Assembly (NCBI GenBank): GCA_913031335.1 | Contig: CAJWGI010000052.1 | Coordinates: forward strand, 1-7,808 | Length of the DNA stretch: 7,808 nucleotides | Direction of reading: 5' to 3' | Source: an uncultured Anaerolineales bacterium | GTDB lineage: Bacteria > Chloroflexota > Anaerolineae > Anaerolineales > UBA11657 | Shown: positions 1 to 4,532 of the stretch, piece after piece | How the letters are laid out: each line of letters begins with the position of its first letter | Numbering within the stretch: position 1 is the first letter of the stretch | The notes under the pieces: model-generated | Told to the model about the DNA's origin: nothing | What the model saw: only the letters and a program-made list of their open reading frames with translations | Databases searched by the model: none | Position numbers and translations under genes: made by a program

Positions 1-506
1 TCAATCATGCGTTGCGTGCGCGATGCGGCCTGCCCGCACACCATGCAAATCGCGTGTAACTTGTGCACATGCTCAGCCTGAGCGAGCAGCAAAGGCATCG
101 GTCCGAATGGTTCTCCGCGGAAATCCTGATCCAATCCGGCCACAATCACCCGAACACCCCGTTGTGCCAACCGGTCACAAATCTCGGTAAGATCAGGGTC
201 GAAGAACTGGGCCTCATCGATGGCCACCACGGTAGTGTCCGCATTCACACAGTCGAGGATTTCGGCGCTAGCTTCCACCGCCGCTGCCTGAAATTCAGCA
301 CCGGAGTGCGACTTCACCTTGTCTCTTCCGAAACGCACGTCCAGTTTAGGCTTAAAGACTTGCACCTGCTGCCGCGCGATGCGCGCCCGCCGCAACCGGC
401 GCAGCACCTCTTCGGTCTTGCCGCTAAACATCGAGCCCGTAACTACTTCAATTGAACCGTGGCCAGCGCTCGCATCCGTTTCCCCTCCGCTCTCGCTAAT
501 GCTCAT
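1..506 (-). CDS. tdk: Thymidine kinase, C-terminus cut by the window edge
   Basis: Type II thymidine kinase, which phosphorylates thymidine to dTMP with ATP in the cytoplasmic salvage pathway. The minus strand reads 168 codons from ATG at 506 and runs off the window without a stop, so the last part of the protein is missing. Visible motifs are the P-loop GSMFSGKT (residues 24-31), the catalytic-site motif DEAQFF (97-102, catalytic base expected at Glu98), the AGLDQDFRG segment (123-131) and the first half of the structural zinc site, Cys154-x-x-Cys157. The family normally starts a few residues before the first beta strand, so about 18 residues are extra here. No other ATG, GTG or TTG lies in frame before the P-loop, so the ATG at 506 is the best start. 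There is no Shine-Dalgarno motif; a TATAAT box sits directly upstream, suggesting a leaderless transcript. It is divergent from the phosphoglycerate mutase gene. Confidence 0.95.
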   Translation of the reverse strand, partial: MSISESGGETDASAGHGSIEVVTGSMFSGKTEEVLRRLRRARIARQQVQVFKPKLDVRFGRDKVKSHSGAEFQAAAVEASAEILDCVNADTTVVAIDEAQFFDPDLTEICDRLAQRGVRVIVAGLDQDFRGEPFGPMPLLLAQAEHVHKLHAICMVCGQAASRTQRMI

Positions 507-514
507 CTAGGCAA

Positions 515-520
515 ATTATA
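515..520 (-). promoter_or_regulatory. -10 box (TATAAT) of tdk, likely leaderless promoter
   Basis: The minus strand reads TATAAT, then TTGCCTAG, then the tdk ATG. Initiation 6-8 nt after the box would start the mRNA within about 3 nt of the ATG, leaving no room for a ribosome binding site. No convincing -35 hexamer is seen 16-18 bp upstream. The box is exact; its use as a promoter is inferred. Confidence 0.5.
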
Positions 521-545
521 CCGTAACCGGCCCAGCATAATATTG

Positions 546-551
546 TATAAT
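546..551 (+). promoter_or_regulatory. -10 box (TATAAT) driving the apgM leader
   Basis: An exact TATAAT on the plus strand in the divergent region, 26 bp from the oppositely oriented tdk box. A transcript would start near 558 and reach the terminator at 632-656 after about 100 nt, before the apgM start at 666. No good -35 element is seen at 16-18 bp spacing. The surrounding sequence, ATTGTATAATCC, resembles the box upstream of the glutaredoxin gene (ATTCTATAATCC). Confidence 0.5.
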
Positions 552-557
552 CCTAGC

Positions 558-656
558 ACTGCACTTGTTTGAAAAGGAGAGCGAACAGGCTGTGGTCTGA
601 GCGGCGTCCGATTAATTGGGGAAGAGAACGGGGCGGGCAGATGCCCGTCTTTTTTT
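558..656 (+). ncRNA. Possible leader RNA or small RNA ending at an intrinsic terminator
   Basis: The segment between the TATAAT box at 546-551 and the U-tract at 650-656 would make an RNA of roughly 100 nt. I do not recognise it: it lacks the conserved cores of SRP RNA, tmRNA, TPP, FMN, cobalamin, glycine, purine, SAM, c-di-GMP and fluoride riboswitches, as far as can be judged by eye. A purine-rich stretch follows the start, and a small hairpin is possible at 608-619 (CCGA / TTGG around TTAA). GTCCG at 606-610 is complementary to CGGGC at 634-638, the 5' arm of the terminator, so an alternative antiterminator fold is possible. It may be an attenuating leader of apgM or an independent small RNA. 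Confidence 0.3.
632..656 (+). terminator. Intrinsic terminator just upstream of apgM
   Basis: CGGGC (634-638), loop AGAT, GCCCG (643-647) form a perfect GC stem that can extend by a G-U and a G-C pair (633/648, 632/649). It is followed directly by seven T residues (650-656). This is a textbook rho-independent terminator on the plus strand. It ends 9 bp before the apgM ATG, so it would stop transcripts from the promoter at 546-551 unless antitermination occurs. Confidence 0.8.
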
Positions 657-665
657 ACGCGAATA

Positions 666-1874
666 ATGGCTGATTTAGAGTTGATGCACGCGCTTTCGCA
701 GCCGAACGACACCAAAATGGTACTGCTGGTGCTGGATGGGCTGGGAGGTCTCCCAATGCAGCCTGGCGGCCCCACTGAGCTAGAGGCCGCGCGCACCCCG
801 CAGCTTGATCGGTTGGCAGCCGAAGGCGTGCTCGGCCAGATAATCCCCATCCTCCGCGGCATCACTCCCGGTTCCGGCCCGGCGCATCTGGCGCTTTTCG
901 GCTATGACCCGCTCGTGCATCAGGCGGGGCGCGGTGTGCTGGAGGCCAACGGAGTGGGCCTTTTGGTCGGGGCGGCGGACGTTGCCGCGCGCGGCAACTT
1001 CTGCACCCTGGACGCCACCGGGCGCGTCAGCGACCGCCGTGCAGGGCGCATATCGAGTAAAATCGCCGTCCCACTTGTGGAACGTCTGAGTGCGGTGAAT
1101 GTGCCGAGCGCGGAGATCGAAATACGCCATGTGAAGGAATATCGCTTCGCTATGGTCATGCGCGGCGCGGGCCTGCACGCAGACATCGCCGACACCGACC
1201 CGCAACAGACGGGCGTGCCGCTACTGGCGGCAGTCGCCCACTCCGATGGCGCACAACACACTGCCGCACTTTTCAATCAGTGGATTGAGGCAGCCCGACC
1301 GGTGCTGTCAGACCAGGCGGCCGCAAATATGTTCACACTGCGCGGGTTCTCGAGCGACCCACAGTTGCCCTCCTTCGAACAGTTGTACTCACTTAACGCG
1401 GCCTGCATCGCGACGTATCCCATGTACCTCGGAGTGGCGCGGTTGGCGGGAATGCAACCGCTGCTATCAGGTGACACGCCCGAAAAGCAGTTCACGACGC
1501 TGCGTGCCGCCCGCGCCGATTACGATTTCGTCTTTGTGCACATTAAGTCAACCGACAGCCGAGGCGAGGACGGGGATTTCGACGGCAAGGTGGCGGTGAT
1601 TGAAGCGCTGGACAGGGCGTTGCCGCAGTTGTTGGAGTGCCGTCCTGACGTGCTCGTCGTCACCGGCGACCACTCCACCCCGGCGCGCATGCGCGCCCAT
1701 TCATGGCACCCGGTGCCGCTTCTGCTCTGGGCTCCGGAAACAGTGAGGCCTGATGCAGCTGCCGCATTCGGAGAAGACACTTGCGCCTCGGGCGGACTGG
1801 GCACTTTCGCGGCCACCGATTTACTTGCGCTCATGCTGGCCCACGCCGGCCGTCTGTGCAAATACGGCCCCTAA
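666..1874 (+). CDS. apgM: Cofactor-independent phosphoglycerate mutase, archaeal type
   Basis: Interconverts 3-phosphoglycerate and 2-phosphoglycerate in glycolysis and gluconeogenesis without 2,3-bisphosphoglycerate, using two metal ions and a phosphoserine intermediate (alkaline phosphatase superfamily; aPGM family, about 400 residues, matching the 402 here). Visible motifs: LVLDGLGG (residues 21-28) with metal ligand Asp24; GITPGSGPAHLALFGYDP (65-82) with the expected nucleophile Ser70; STDSRGEDGDFDGK (295-308); GDHSTP (334-339) with metal ligands Asp335 and His336; and HSWHP (345-349), a third metal-ligand region. The start at 666 gives an N-terminal extension (MADLEL...) that I associate with bacterial members of this family, but no Shine-Dalgarno motif precedes it; Met7 (684) and Met18 (717) are alternatives. 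A terminator ends 9 bp upstream. Its TAA (1872-1874) overlaps the stop of the convergent gene. Confidence 0.93.
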   Translation: MADLELMHALSQPNDTKMVLLVLDGLGGLPMQPGGPTELEAARTPQLDRLAAEGVLGQIIPILRGITPGSGPAHLALFGYDPLVHQAGRGVLEANGVGLLVGAADVAARGNFCTLDATGRVSDRRAGRISSKIAVPLVERLSAVNVPSAEIEIRHVKEYRFAMVMRGAGLHADIADTDPQQTGVPLLAAVAHSDGAQHTAALFNQWIEAARPVLSDQAAANMFTLRGFSSDPQLPSFEQLYSLNAACIATYPMYLGVARLAGMQPLLSGDTPEKQFTTLRAARADYDFVFVHIKSTDSRGEDGDFDGKVAVIEALDRALPQLLECRPDVLVVTGDHSTPARMRAHSWHPVPLLLWAPETVRPDAAAAFGEDTCASGGLGTFAATDLLALMLAHAGRLCKYGP

Positions 1875-2533
1875 AGGAAACGCGCCGCCACCCACCACAG
1901 CAGCACGCCCTCCAAAAGAGACGCGCCCCCGATCAGCAGCGCCACATCCGACCAGAAACGCAGCGGAAACAACCGAATGAGCGTGTCGGAATAACTAAAC
2001 ATCCAGCTGCCGCTCTCGAAAAACACGCGGTGAAAATTGGTGAAGAAACTGTTAAAATTCAACAGCACGTACGCCAGCAGTACGACCACGGCTACCACTA
2101 CTATGGCAGCGCCGGCCATCAGGCCTGCGCGCAGTAGCGGCCGCGTGGCGGGCTGTCGGGCCAGGGCTACACCGGCCGTCAGGGCGAACAGTAGCGCCCC
2201 TCTCCAGACCCACAGCACCCTGCCGGTGACCACTTTTACATCCTGCATGTGGCGCAGCTCGCGTTCATTGTAGAGCGGCGCTCCATCCTCGAAACGCTCT
2301 TCGGCGATGTAATCAATACTGGCAGCATCGAGAAGATATTCCACTGCCCGCCGGGCATGCGACTTGCGCACGTCGGTACTGAAGCCATAGGCGTCCGCCG
2401 GAAAACGCGGCCGGTTGTATTCGAATGTTGGAAACCACGGCATCAGAACCAGGCGCACATTGGAGAGCACCAACACAAAAGGCATCGCCACGGTCATGAC
2501 GATGCGCAGGGTGTGGGGGAACCAGCCTTGCAT
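1871..2533 (-). CDS. TIGR01906/DUF1461 integral membrane protein (Lit-related family)
   Basis: A 220-residue membrane protein with about four hydrophobic segments: 9-31, 107-124, 137-160 and 196-216. Between the first two lies an exposed domain with the family pattern FEYNRPRFPADAYGF (37-51), a VEYLL segment and LYNERELRHMQDVK (87-100). The HMQDVK motif (His95) and NFHRVFF (166-172, His168) are the two conserved histidine sites of the TIGR01906 family. That family includes Lit, the lipoprotein intramolecular transacylase of Firmicutes, in which, from memory, two such histidines are functionally important. Whether this protein transfers acyl chains is not shown. The ATG at 2533 is supported by a GAGG motif nine bases upstream. 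It is convergent with apgM, and the two stop codons overlap. Membership in the family is fairly sure; the biochemical role is unknown. Confidence 0.85.
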   Translation of the reverse strand: MQGWFPHTLRIVMTVAMPFVLVLSNVRLVLMPWFPTFEYNRPRFPADAYGFSTDVRKSHARRAVEYLLDAASIDYIAEERFEDGAPLYNERELRHMQDVKVVTGRVLWVWRGALLFALTAGVALARQPATRPLLRAGLMAGAAIVVVAVVVLLAYVLLNFNSFFTNFHRVFFESGSWMFSYSDTLIRLFPLRFWSDVALLIGGASLLEGVLLWWVAARFL

Positions 2534-2581
2534 GGTCGCGTCCTCAAGAGAGCGATGCTTATTTTACCCGGTATCGGGGGT

Positions 2582-2770
2582 ATGTGTGCGGCCTCTCCAA
2601 TTCCTGAAGACGCCGCAGGTAATGTTCGCGGCAATTAGGCCAGCGTTGCAGTTGCACTAGCCCTGCCAATAATCGGGCTGCGAACGACGGCTGTATGCGT
2701 GGGCGAATTGTACCTGGCCGACATCGGAGGACCCCCAGAACTCATGCGCAAGATTGGCAAAAAGCACGCC
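2582..2770 (+). pseudogene. nnrE: Probable remnant of NAD(P)H-hydrate epimerase (YjeF_N domain C-terminus)
   Basis: No intact gene occupies 2534-2897. In one plus-strand frame, 2639-2770 reads ASVAVALALP..GL, then after a short stretch VGELYLADIGGPPELMRKIG. This strongly resembles the end of the YjeF_N domain (pattern ADxTVTFALPKxGL ... VGELxVADIGxPPEL). Upstream in the same frame PGIGG (2567-2581) and AAGNVRG (2612-2632) could be the worn equivalents of the PSGxDADTG region, and a TAG at 2636-2638 interrupts the frame. The usual Lys of ALPK is missing. The active enzyme epimerises damaged NAD(P)HX; this piece lacks the nucleotide-binding N-terminal part and the C-terminal kinase, so it cannot be functional. 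It rests on recognition by eye of about 45 residues, and chance similarity is possible. The frame stays open to 2923, across the glutaredoxin start. Confidence 0.4.
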
Positions 2771-2790
2771 CCGATTTGCCGCTGCCATTC

Positions 2791-2796
2791 TATAAT
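2791..2796 (+). promoter_or_regulatory. -10 box (TATAAT) upstream of the glutaredoxin gene
   Basis: An exact TATAAT, within ATTCTATAATCC, lies 101 bp before the glutaredoxin ATG. A start near 2803 would give a leader of about 95 nt that opens with the hairpin at 2808-2840. No clear -35 hexamer is present at normal spacing. It is the only exact plus-strand TATAAT I found apart from the one at 546-551. Confidence 0.4.
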
Positions 2797-2807
2797 CCGT
2801 GTCTTAG

Positions 2808-2840
2808 GACGGCAGCTGAGGACGGGGACAGCCGCACGTC
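2808..2840 (+). other. Hairpin at the predicted 5' end of the glutaredoxin leader
   Basis: GACG (2808-2811) pairs with CGTC (2837-2840). After a bulged A, GC pairs with GC; after one A/C mismatch, GCTG (2815-2818) pairs with CAGC (2829-2832), closing a 10-nt purine-rich loop (AGGACGGGGA). That makes ten pairs in all. It has no T-tract, so it is not a terminator; it may stabilise the 5' end or regulate expression. Chance folding in GC-rich DNA is possible. Confidence 0.3.
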
Positions 2841-2897
2841 ACATAAGATTCGCCCCCGCCTTCCGCCATCTAATACCGAGGAGCAGGCCACTGGCAA

Positions 2898-3170
2898 ATG
2901 GATTACGTTATGAGTACGCCTGAGAGTGATCAAATCGTCCTATACGGCACGACATGGTGCGCGGACTGCAAGCGAGCCAAGCAGTTCTTCGGTGAGCATC
3001 GCATTCCGTTCGAAAACATTGATATCGCGCAGGACGCCGCCGCCATGGAACTGGTCGAAAAACTAAACGGCGGCCTGCGCAGCGTACCCACAATCCTTTT
3101 TCCGGACGGCTCGGTTATGGTCGAGCCCTCGAACGCGGATCTGGCGCATAAACTCGGGCTGCAGACCTAG
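2898..3170 (+). CDS. Glutaredoxin-family protein, mycoredoxin-like
   Basis: A 90-residue single-domain thioredoxin-fold protein. Visible elements are the first strand and redox centre IVLYGTTWCADCKRAKQFF (residues 13-31) with Cys21-Ala-Asp-Cys24, the second strand IPFENIDI (36-43), and NGGLRSVPTILFPDGS (57-72) with the conserved cis-proline Pro64 and the GS turn. The pattern is closest to mycoredoxin/NrdH-like glutaredoxins (WCxxC, NGGxRSVPT) rather than classical CPYC glutaredoxins. It is expected to reduce disulfides or mixed thiol disulfides in the cytoplasm; the reductant cannot be told from sequence. ATG 2898 has a GAGGAG at 2878-2883, rather far upstream (14 nt), with GCAGG at 2883-2887 closer. 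ATG 2910 is an alternative that removes four residues outside the fold. The gene stands alone, convergent with the methyltransferase. Confidence 0.88.
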   Translation: MDYVMSTPESDQIVLYGTTWCADCKRAKQFFGEHRIPFENIDIAQDAAAMELVEKLNGGLRSVPTILFPDGSVMVEPSNADLAHKLGLQT

Positions 3171-3172
3171 GC

Positions 3173-3186
3173 ACGCCACGTGGCGT
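3173..3186. terminator. Perfect 14-bp palindrome between convergent genes, possible weak bidirectional terminator
   Basis: ACGCCACGTGGCGT is perfectly self-complementary and lies in the 27-bp gap between the convergent stop codons of the glutaredoxin (3170) and methyltransferase (3198) genes. As RNA it could form a 5-bp stem with an ACGT loop in either direction. It lacks a proper T-tract (AAATATT follows on the plus strand), so termination would be weak. It could also be a protein-binding site. Confidence 0.35.
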
Positions 3187-3197
3187 AAATATTCCGA

Positions 3198-3770
3198 TCA
3201 TCCCAGCGGTTTGCGCGCAATCAGCTGCTCGCTCAATCTGTTTTCGCCACATCCCACCGCCTCCGCCGAGTGCATAATATCGAAATCAGCAAAGTGAGGC
3301 AATAATTCGCCAAGTTCCAAATAGTGTTCCGGGCGCACGGTGACCGCATCGTTCTTGAGCAATGTTTCAAAAACAAGTACCCCGCCCGGTTTCAGCGCGC
3401 GGCGATATACGGCCAGTGCGGGTCGTTCCAAGAAAAAGAAATTGATAATGACGTCAAAAGTGTGGGCGGGTAGCTGCAGCAGCGCCATGTCATACACCGC
3501 GGCTTGAAAGGGTAGTGACTTCCTTCGCGCCCGTTCGACTGCGAGCCGCAGCGCGACCTCCGAAAAATCGAGCGCAATCACGCTCAGGCCACGCTTGGCC
3601 AGAAAAAGGCCGTTAGCCCCCACCCCGGACGCTGCATCAAGAGCAAGTCCCCGTTCGGGCAGCAGGCGAGCCCAATCCCGCAGTAATTTTCGCGGCGGTT
3701 TCCCCAGCCAGAATTCTCCCTCCTTCGCGTACCGCGCGTTCCAGCCCCGCAGCCCCGCCTCCCAAGTCAT
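3198..3770 (-). CDS. Class I SAM-dependent methyltransferase, substrate unknown
   Basis: A 190-residue Rossmann-fold methyltransferase of the TehB/methyltransferase-11/25 type. It opens with WNARYAKEGEFWLGKPP (residues 10-26), typical of this group. Motif I is LALDAASGVGANGLFLA (42-58), with the SAM-binding glycine loop. ALDFS (66-70) carries the acidic residue expected to bind the SAM ribose. FDVIINFFFLERP (105-117) is the motif IV region and LKPGGVLVFET (126-136) the following strand-turn. Some relatives are annotated as tellurite-resistance TehB, but nothing here shows that substrate. The ATG at 3770 has GGGAGG ten bases upstream (3786-3781). It overlaps the stop of the preceding small ORF as ATGA, suggesting translational coupling. 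It is convergent with the glutaredoxin gene. Confidence 0.85.
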   Translation of the reverse strand: MTWEAGLRGWNARYAKEGEFWLGKPPRKLLRDWARLLPERGLALDAASGVGANGLFLAKRGLSVIALDFSEVALRLAVERARRKSLPFQAAVYDMALLQLPAHTFDVIINFFFLERPALAVYRRALKPGGVLVFETLLKNDAVTVRPEHYLELGELLPHFADFDIMHSAEAVGCGENRLSEQLIARKPLG

Positions 3771-3979
3771 CTGGTCCCAACCTCCCTGCCGCCCCTCAAA
3801 AGCGCTCGCACAACACCCCGGAGTGCAAGCATAAGCGTCCCCAGACTAGCCACTTGCGGCGCTCGCAGTTTACCCGCCCAGAGCACACTATCACTACGCA
3901 TCTCTAGAAAACACCGGACGCCCGCAGCCAGCATCGCACTGCAGCGGCGCCCGTCGAGAAGCAATTCGTCGATAATCAC
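3767..3979 (-). CDS. Small hypothetical protein coupled to the methyltransferase
   Basis: A 70-codon ORF from GTG at 3979 whose TGA (3769-3767) overlaps the methyltransferase ATG by the ATGA arrangement common within bacterial operons. I do not recognise the product. It has an acidic/hydrophobic N-terminus (IIDELLLDG), two cysteines (Cys13 and Cys23), and a C-terminal half that could form an amphipathic or weakly membrane-associated helix (LGTLMLALRGVVRALLRGG, 46-64) ending in basic residues. The start is uncertain: the frame is open upstream to a TGA at 4027-4025 with no ATG, the GTG has only a poorly placed GGAAG, and ATG 3934 is an alternative. The overlap and the divergent intergenic position favour a real gene; lack of homology and a weak start argue against. 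Confidence 0.4.
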   Translation of the reverse strand: MIIDELLLDGRRCSAMLAAGVRCFLEMRSDSVLWAGKLRAPQVASLGTLMLALRGVVRALLRGGREVGTR

Positions 3980-3998
3980 AACTTCCGTCGACCCGCAG

Positions 3999-4004
3999 AT
4001 AATA
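3999..4004 (-). promoter_or_regulatory. Possible -10 box (TATTAT) for the small ORF/methyltransferase pair
   Basis: The minus strand reads TATTAT here, with TGAAAA 17 bp upstream (4027-4022) as a poor -35. A start near 3992 would lie just before the GTG at 3979. The -35 position falls inside the tandem 11-bp repeats at 4022-4065, so a regulator bound there could affect both directions. Weak evidence only. Confidence 0.25.
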
Positions 4005-4021
4005 TCACGACTTGCTCCCCA

Positions 4022-4065
4022 TTTTCATCACCTTTTCCCGTTCTCTTCACACATTCTTCACACCA
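4022..4065 (+). promoter_or_regulatory. Four tandem 11-bp units, likely OmpR/PhoB-type regulator binding site
   Basis: Reading in steps of 11 bases from 4022: TTTTCATCACC, TTTTCCCGTTC, TCTTCACACAT, TCTTCACACCA. The last two share TCTTCACAC exactly; all four keep T, TT and C at the same places. An 11-bp direct-repeat period puts winged-helix monomers head to tail on one DNA face, as in pho boxes. The array ends five bases before the likely -10 (GATAAT, 4070-4075), the usual place for activation. An OmpR-family regulator is encoded at 4533-5231 in the operon this promoter would serve, so it is the natural candidate ligand. The repeats are seen; the binding protein is inferred. Confidence 0.55.
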
Positions 4066-4069
4066 GTGG

Positions 4070-4075
4070 GATAAT
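4070..4075 (+). promoter_or_regulatory. -10 box (GATAAT) of the two-component operon
   Basis: GATAAT lies 29 bp before the first ATG; the overlapping TAATAT (4072-4077) is an alternative register. TTCACA at 4046-4051, 18 bp upstream, would serve as a poor -35 and is part of the third 11-bp unit. This is the arrangement expected where an activator replaces -35 recognition. Confidence 0.45.
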
Positions 4076-4104
4076 ATAGGCTCACCTGGGCACAGAAGGA
4101 GAAC

Positions 4105-4401
4105 ATGATGTACCCGAAATTAGTCAAAATCAGTATTGTGGCCACGCTACTTGGCGCGGCCTCGATTGTGGCGTTTATGATTCTCGCGCCCGGCTTTGGT
4201 TTCGGCCACATGGCAGTGGCGCAAGGAGGGCCGATGCGCCCCGGCCACATGGGCGGGTGGATGCGTCCTGCCTGGGGGGCAGGAGGGTTCGTTCTCTTCG
4301 CCGCGGTGGGCCTTGGCATGTGCCTACTGCCGGCGGGGGTTCTGACCGCGGTAATCGCCCGGCTGCTCAAGCCGGATGCGAATGTAGAAAACGGTTCGTA
4401 G
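4105..4401 (+). CDS. Small two-helix membrane protein with a Met/His/Gly-rich loop
   Basis: A 98-residue protein with two hydrophobic segments (about 9-29 and 60-85) and basic residues on both ends (Lys5, Lys8; Arg86, Lys89), predicting cytoplasmic termini and an extracytoplasmic loop. The loop, residues 30-58, is unusually rich in Gly, Met and His (GFGHMAVAQ, PMRPGHMGGWMRP), including two GHM motifs. Such loops can bind soft metals such as copper or silver in other proteins, but no known metal domain is recognised here. Two adjacent ATGs occur: AAGGAG (4096-4101) is 3 nt from the first and 6 nt from the second (4108), so the second may be the true start. It is the first gene after the tandem-repeat promoter and precedes the response regulator and kinase, suggesting an accessory or target of that system. 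Confidence 0.72.
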   Translation: MMYPKLVKISIVATLLGAASIVAFMILAPGFGFGHMAVAQGGPMRPGHMGGWMRPAWGAGGFVLFAAVGLGMCLLPAGVLTAVIARLLKPDANVENGS

Positions 4402-4419
4402 TCATACCGGATTACGCAG

Positions 4420-4509
4420 ATGAAACAAACGAAGGTAATCTTTCTTGGATTCGGGTTAATTATTGCCATTGCTAGCGGGGTATTGTGGCGACAGAATACG
4501 GAATTTTGA
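4420..4509 (+). CDS. Possible 29-residue single-helix membrane microprotein
   Basis: ATG 4420 opens a 29-codon frame ending at TGA 4507-4509. The peptide has a basic N-terminus (MKQTK), a hydrophobic stretch of about 18 residues (VIFLGFGLIIAIASGVLW) and a short polar tail (RQNTEF), the form of a signal anchor or membrane microprotein. It fills the gap between the 98-residue membrane protein and the response regulator. No Shine-Dalgarno motif precedes it, and a 29-codon frame can arise by chance, so this is a candidate only. A six-codon frame, ATG 4513 to TAA 4531-4533, follows and overlaps the regulator ATG as TAATG. Confidence 0.3.
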   Translation: MKQTKVIFLGFGLIIAIASGVLWRQNTEF

Positions 4510-4532
4510 CGGATGCACAACAACTCCGAGTA

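Noticed and set aside
558..656. A known riboswitch or SRP/6S RNA in the apgM leader
   Set aside because: None of the conserved cores I know could be found by eye; kept only as an unidentified leader or small RNA candidate.
780..1205. Minus-strand frame of 141 codons opposite apgM
   Set aside because: Antisense to conserved catalytic motifs of the mutase; no supporting start signal or family pattern.
3198..3770. Tellurite-resistance gene tehB as a specific name for the methyltransferase
   Set aside because: Only the general class I fold motifs are visible; no substrate-specific evidence or linked tehA-like gene.
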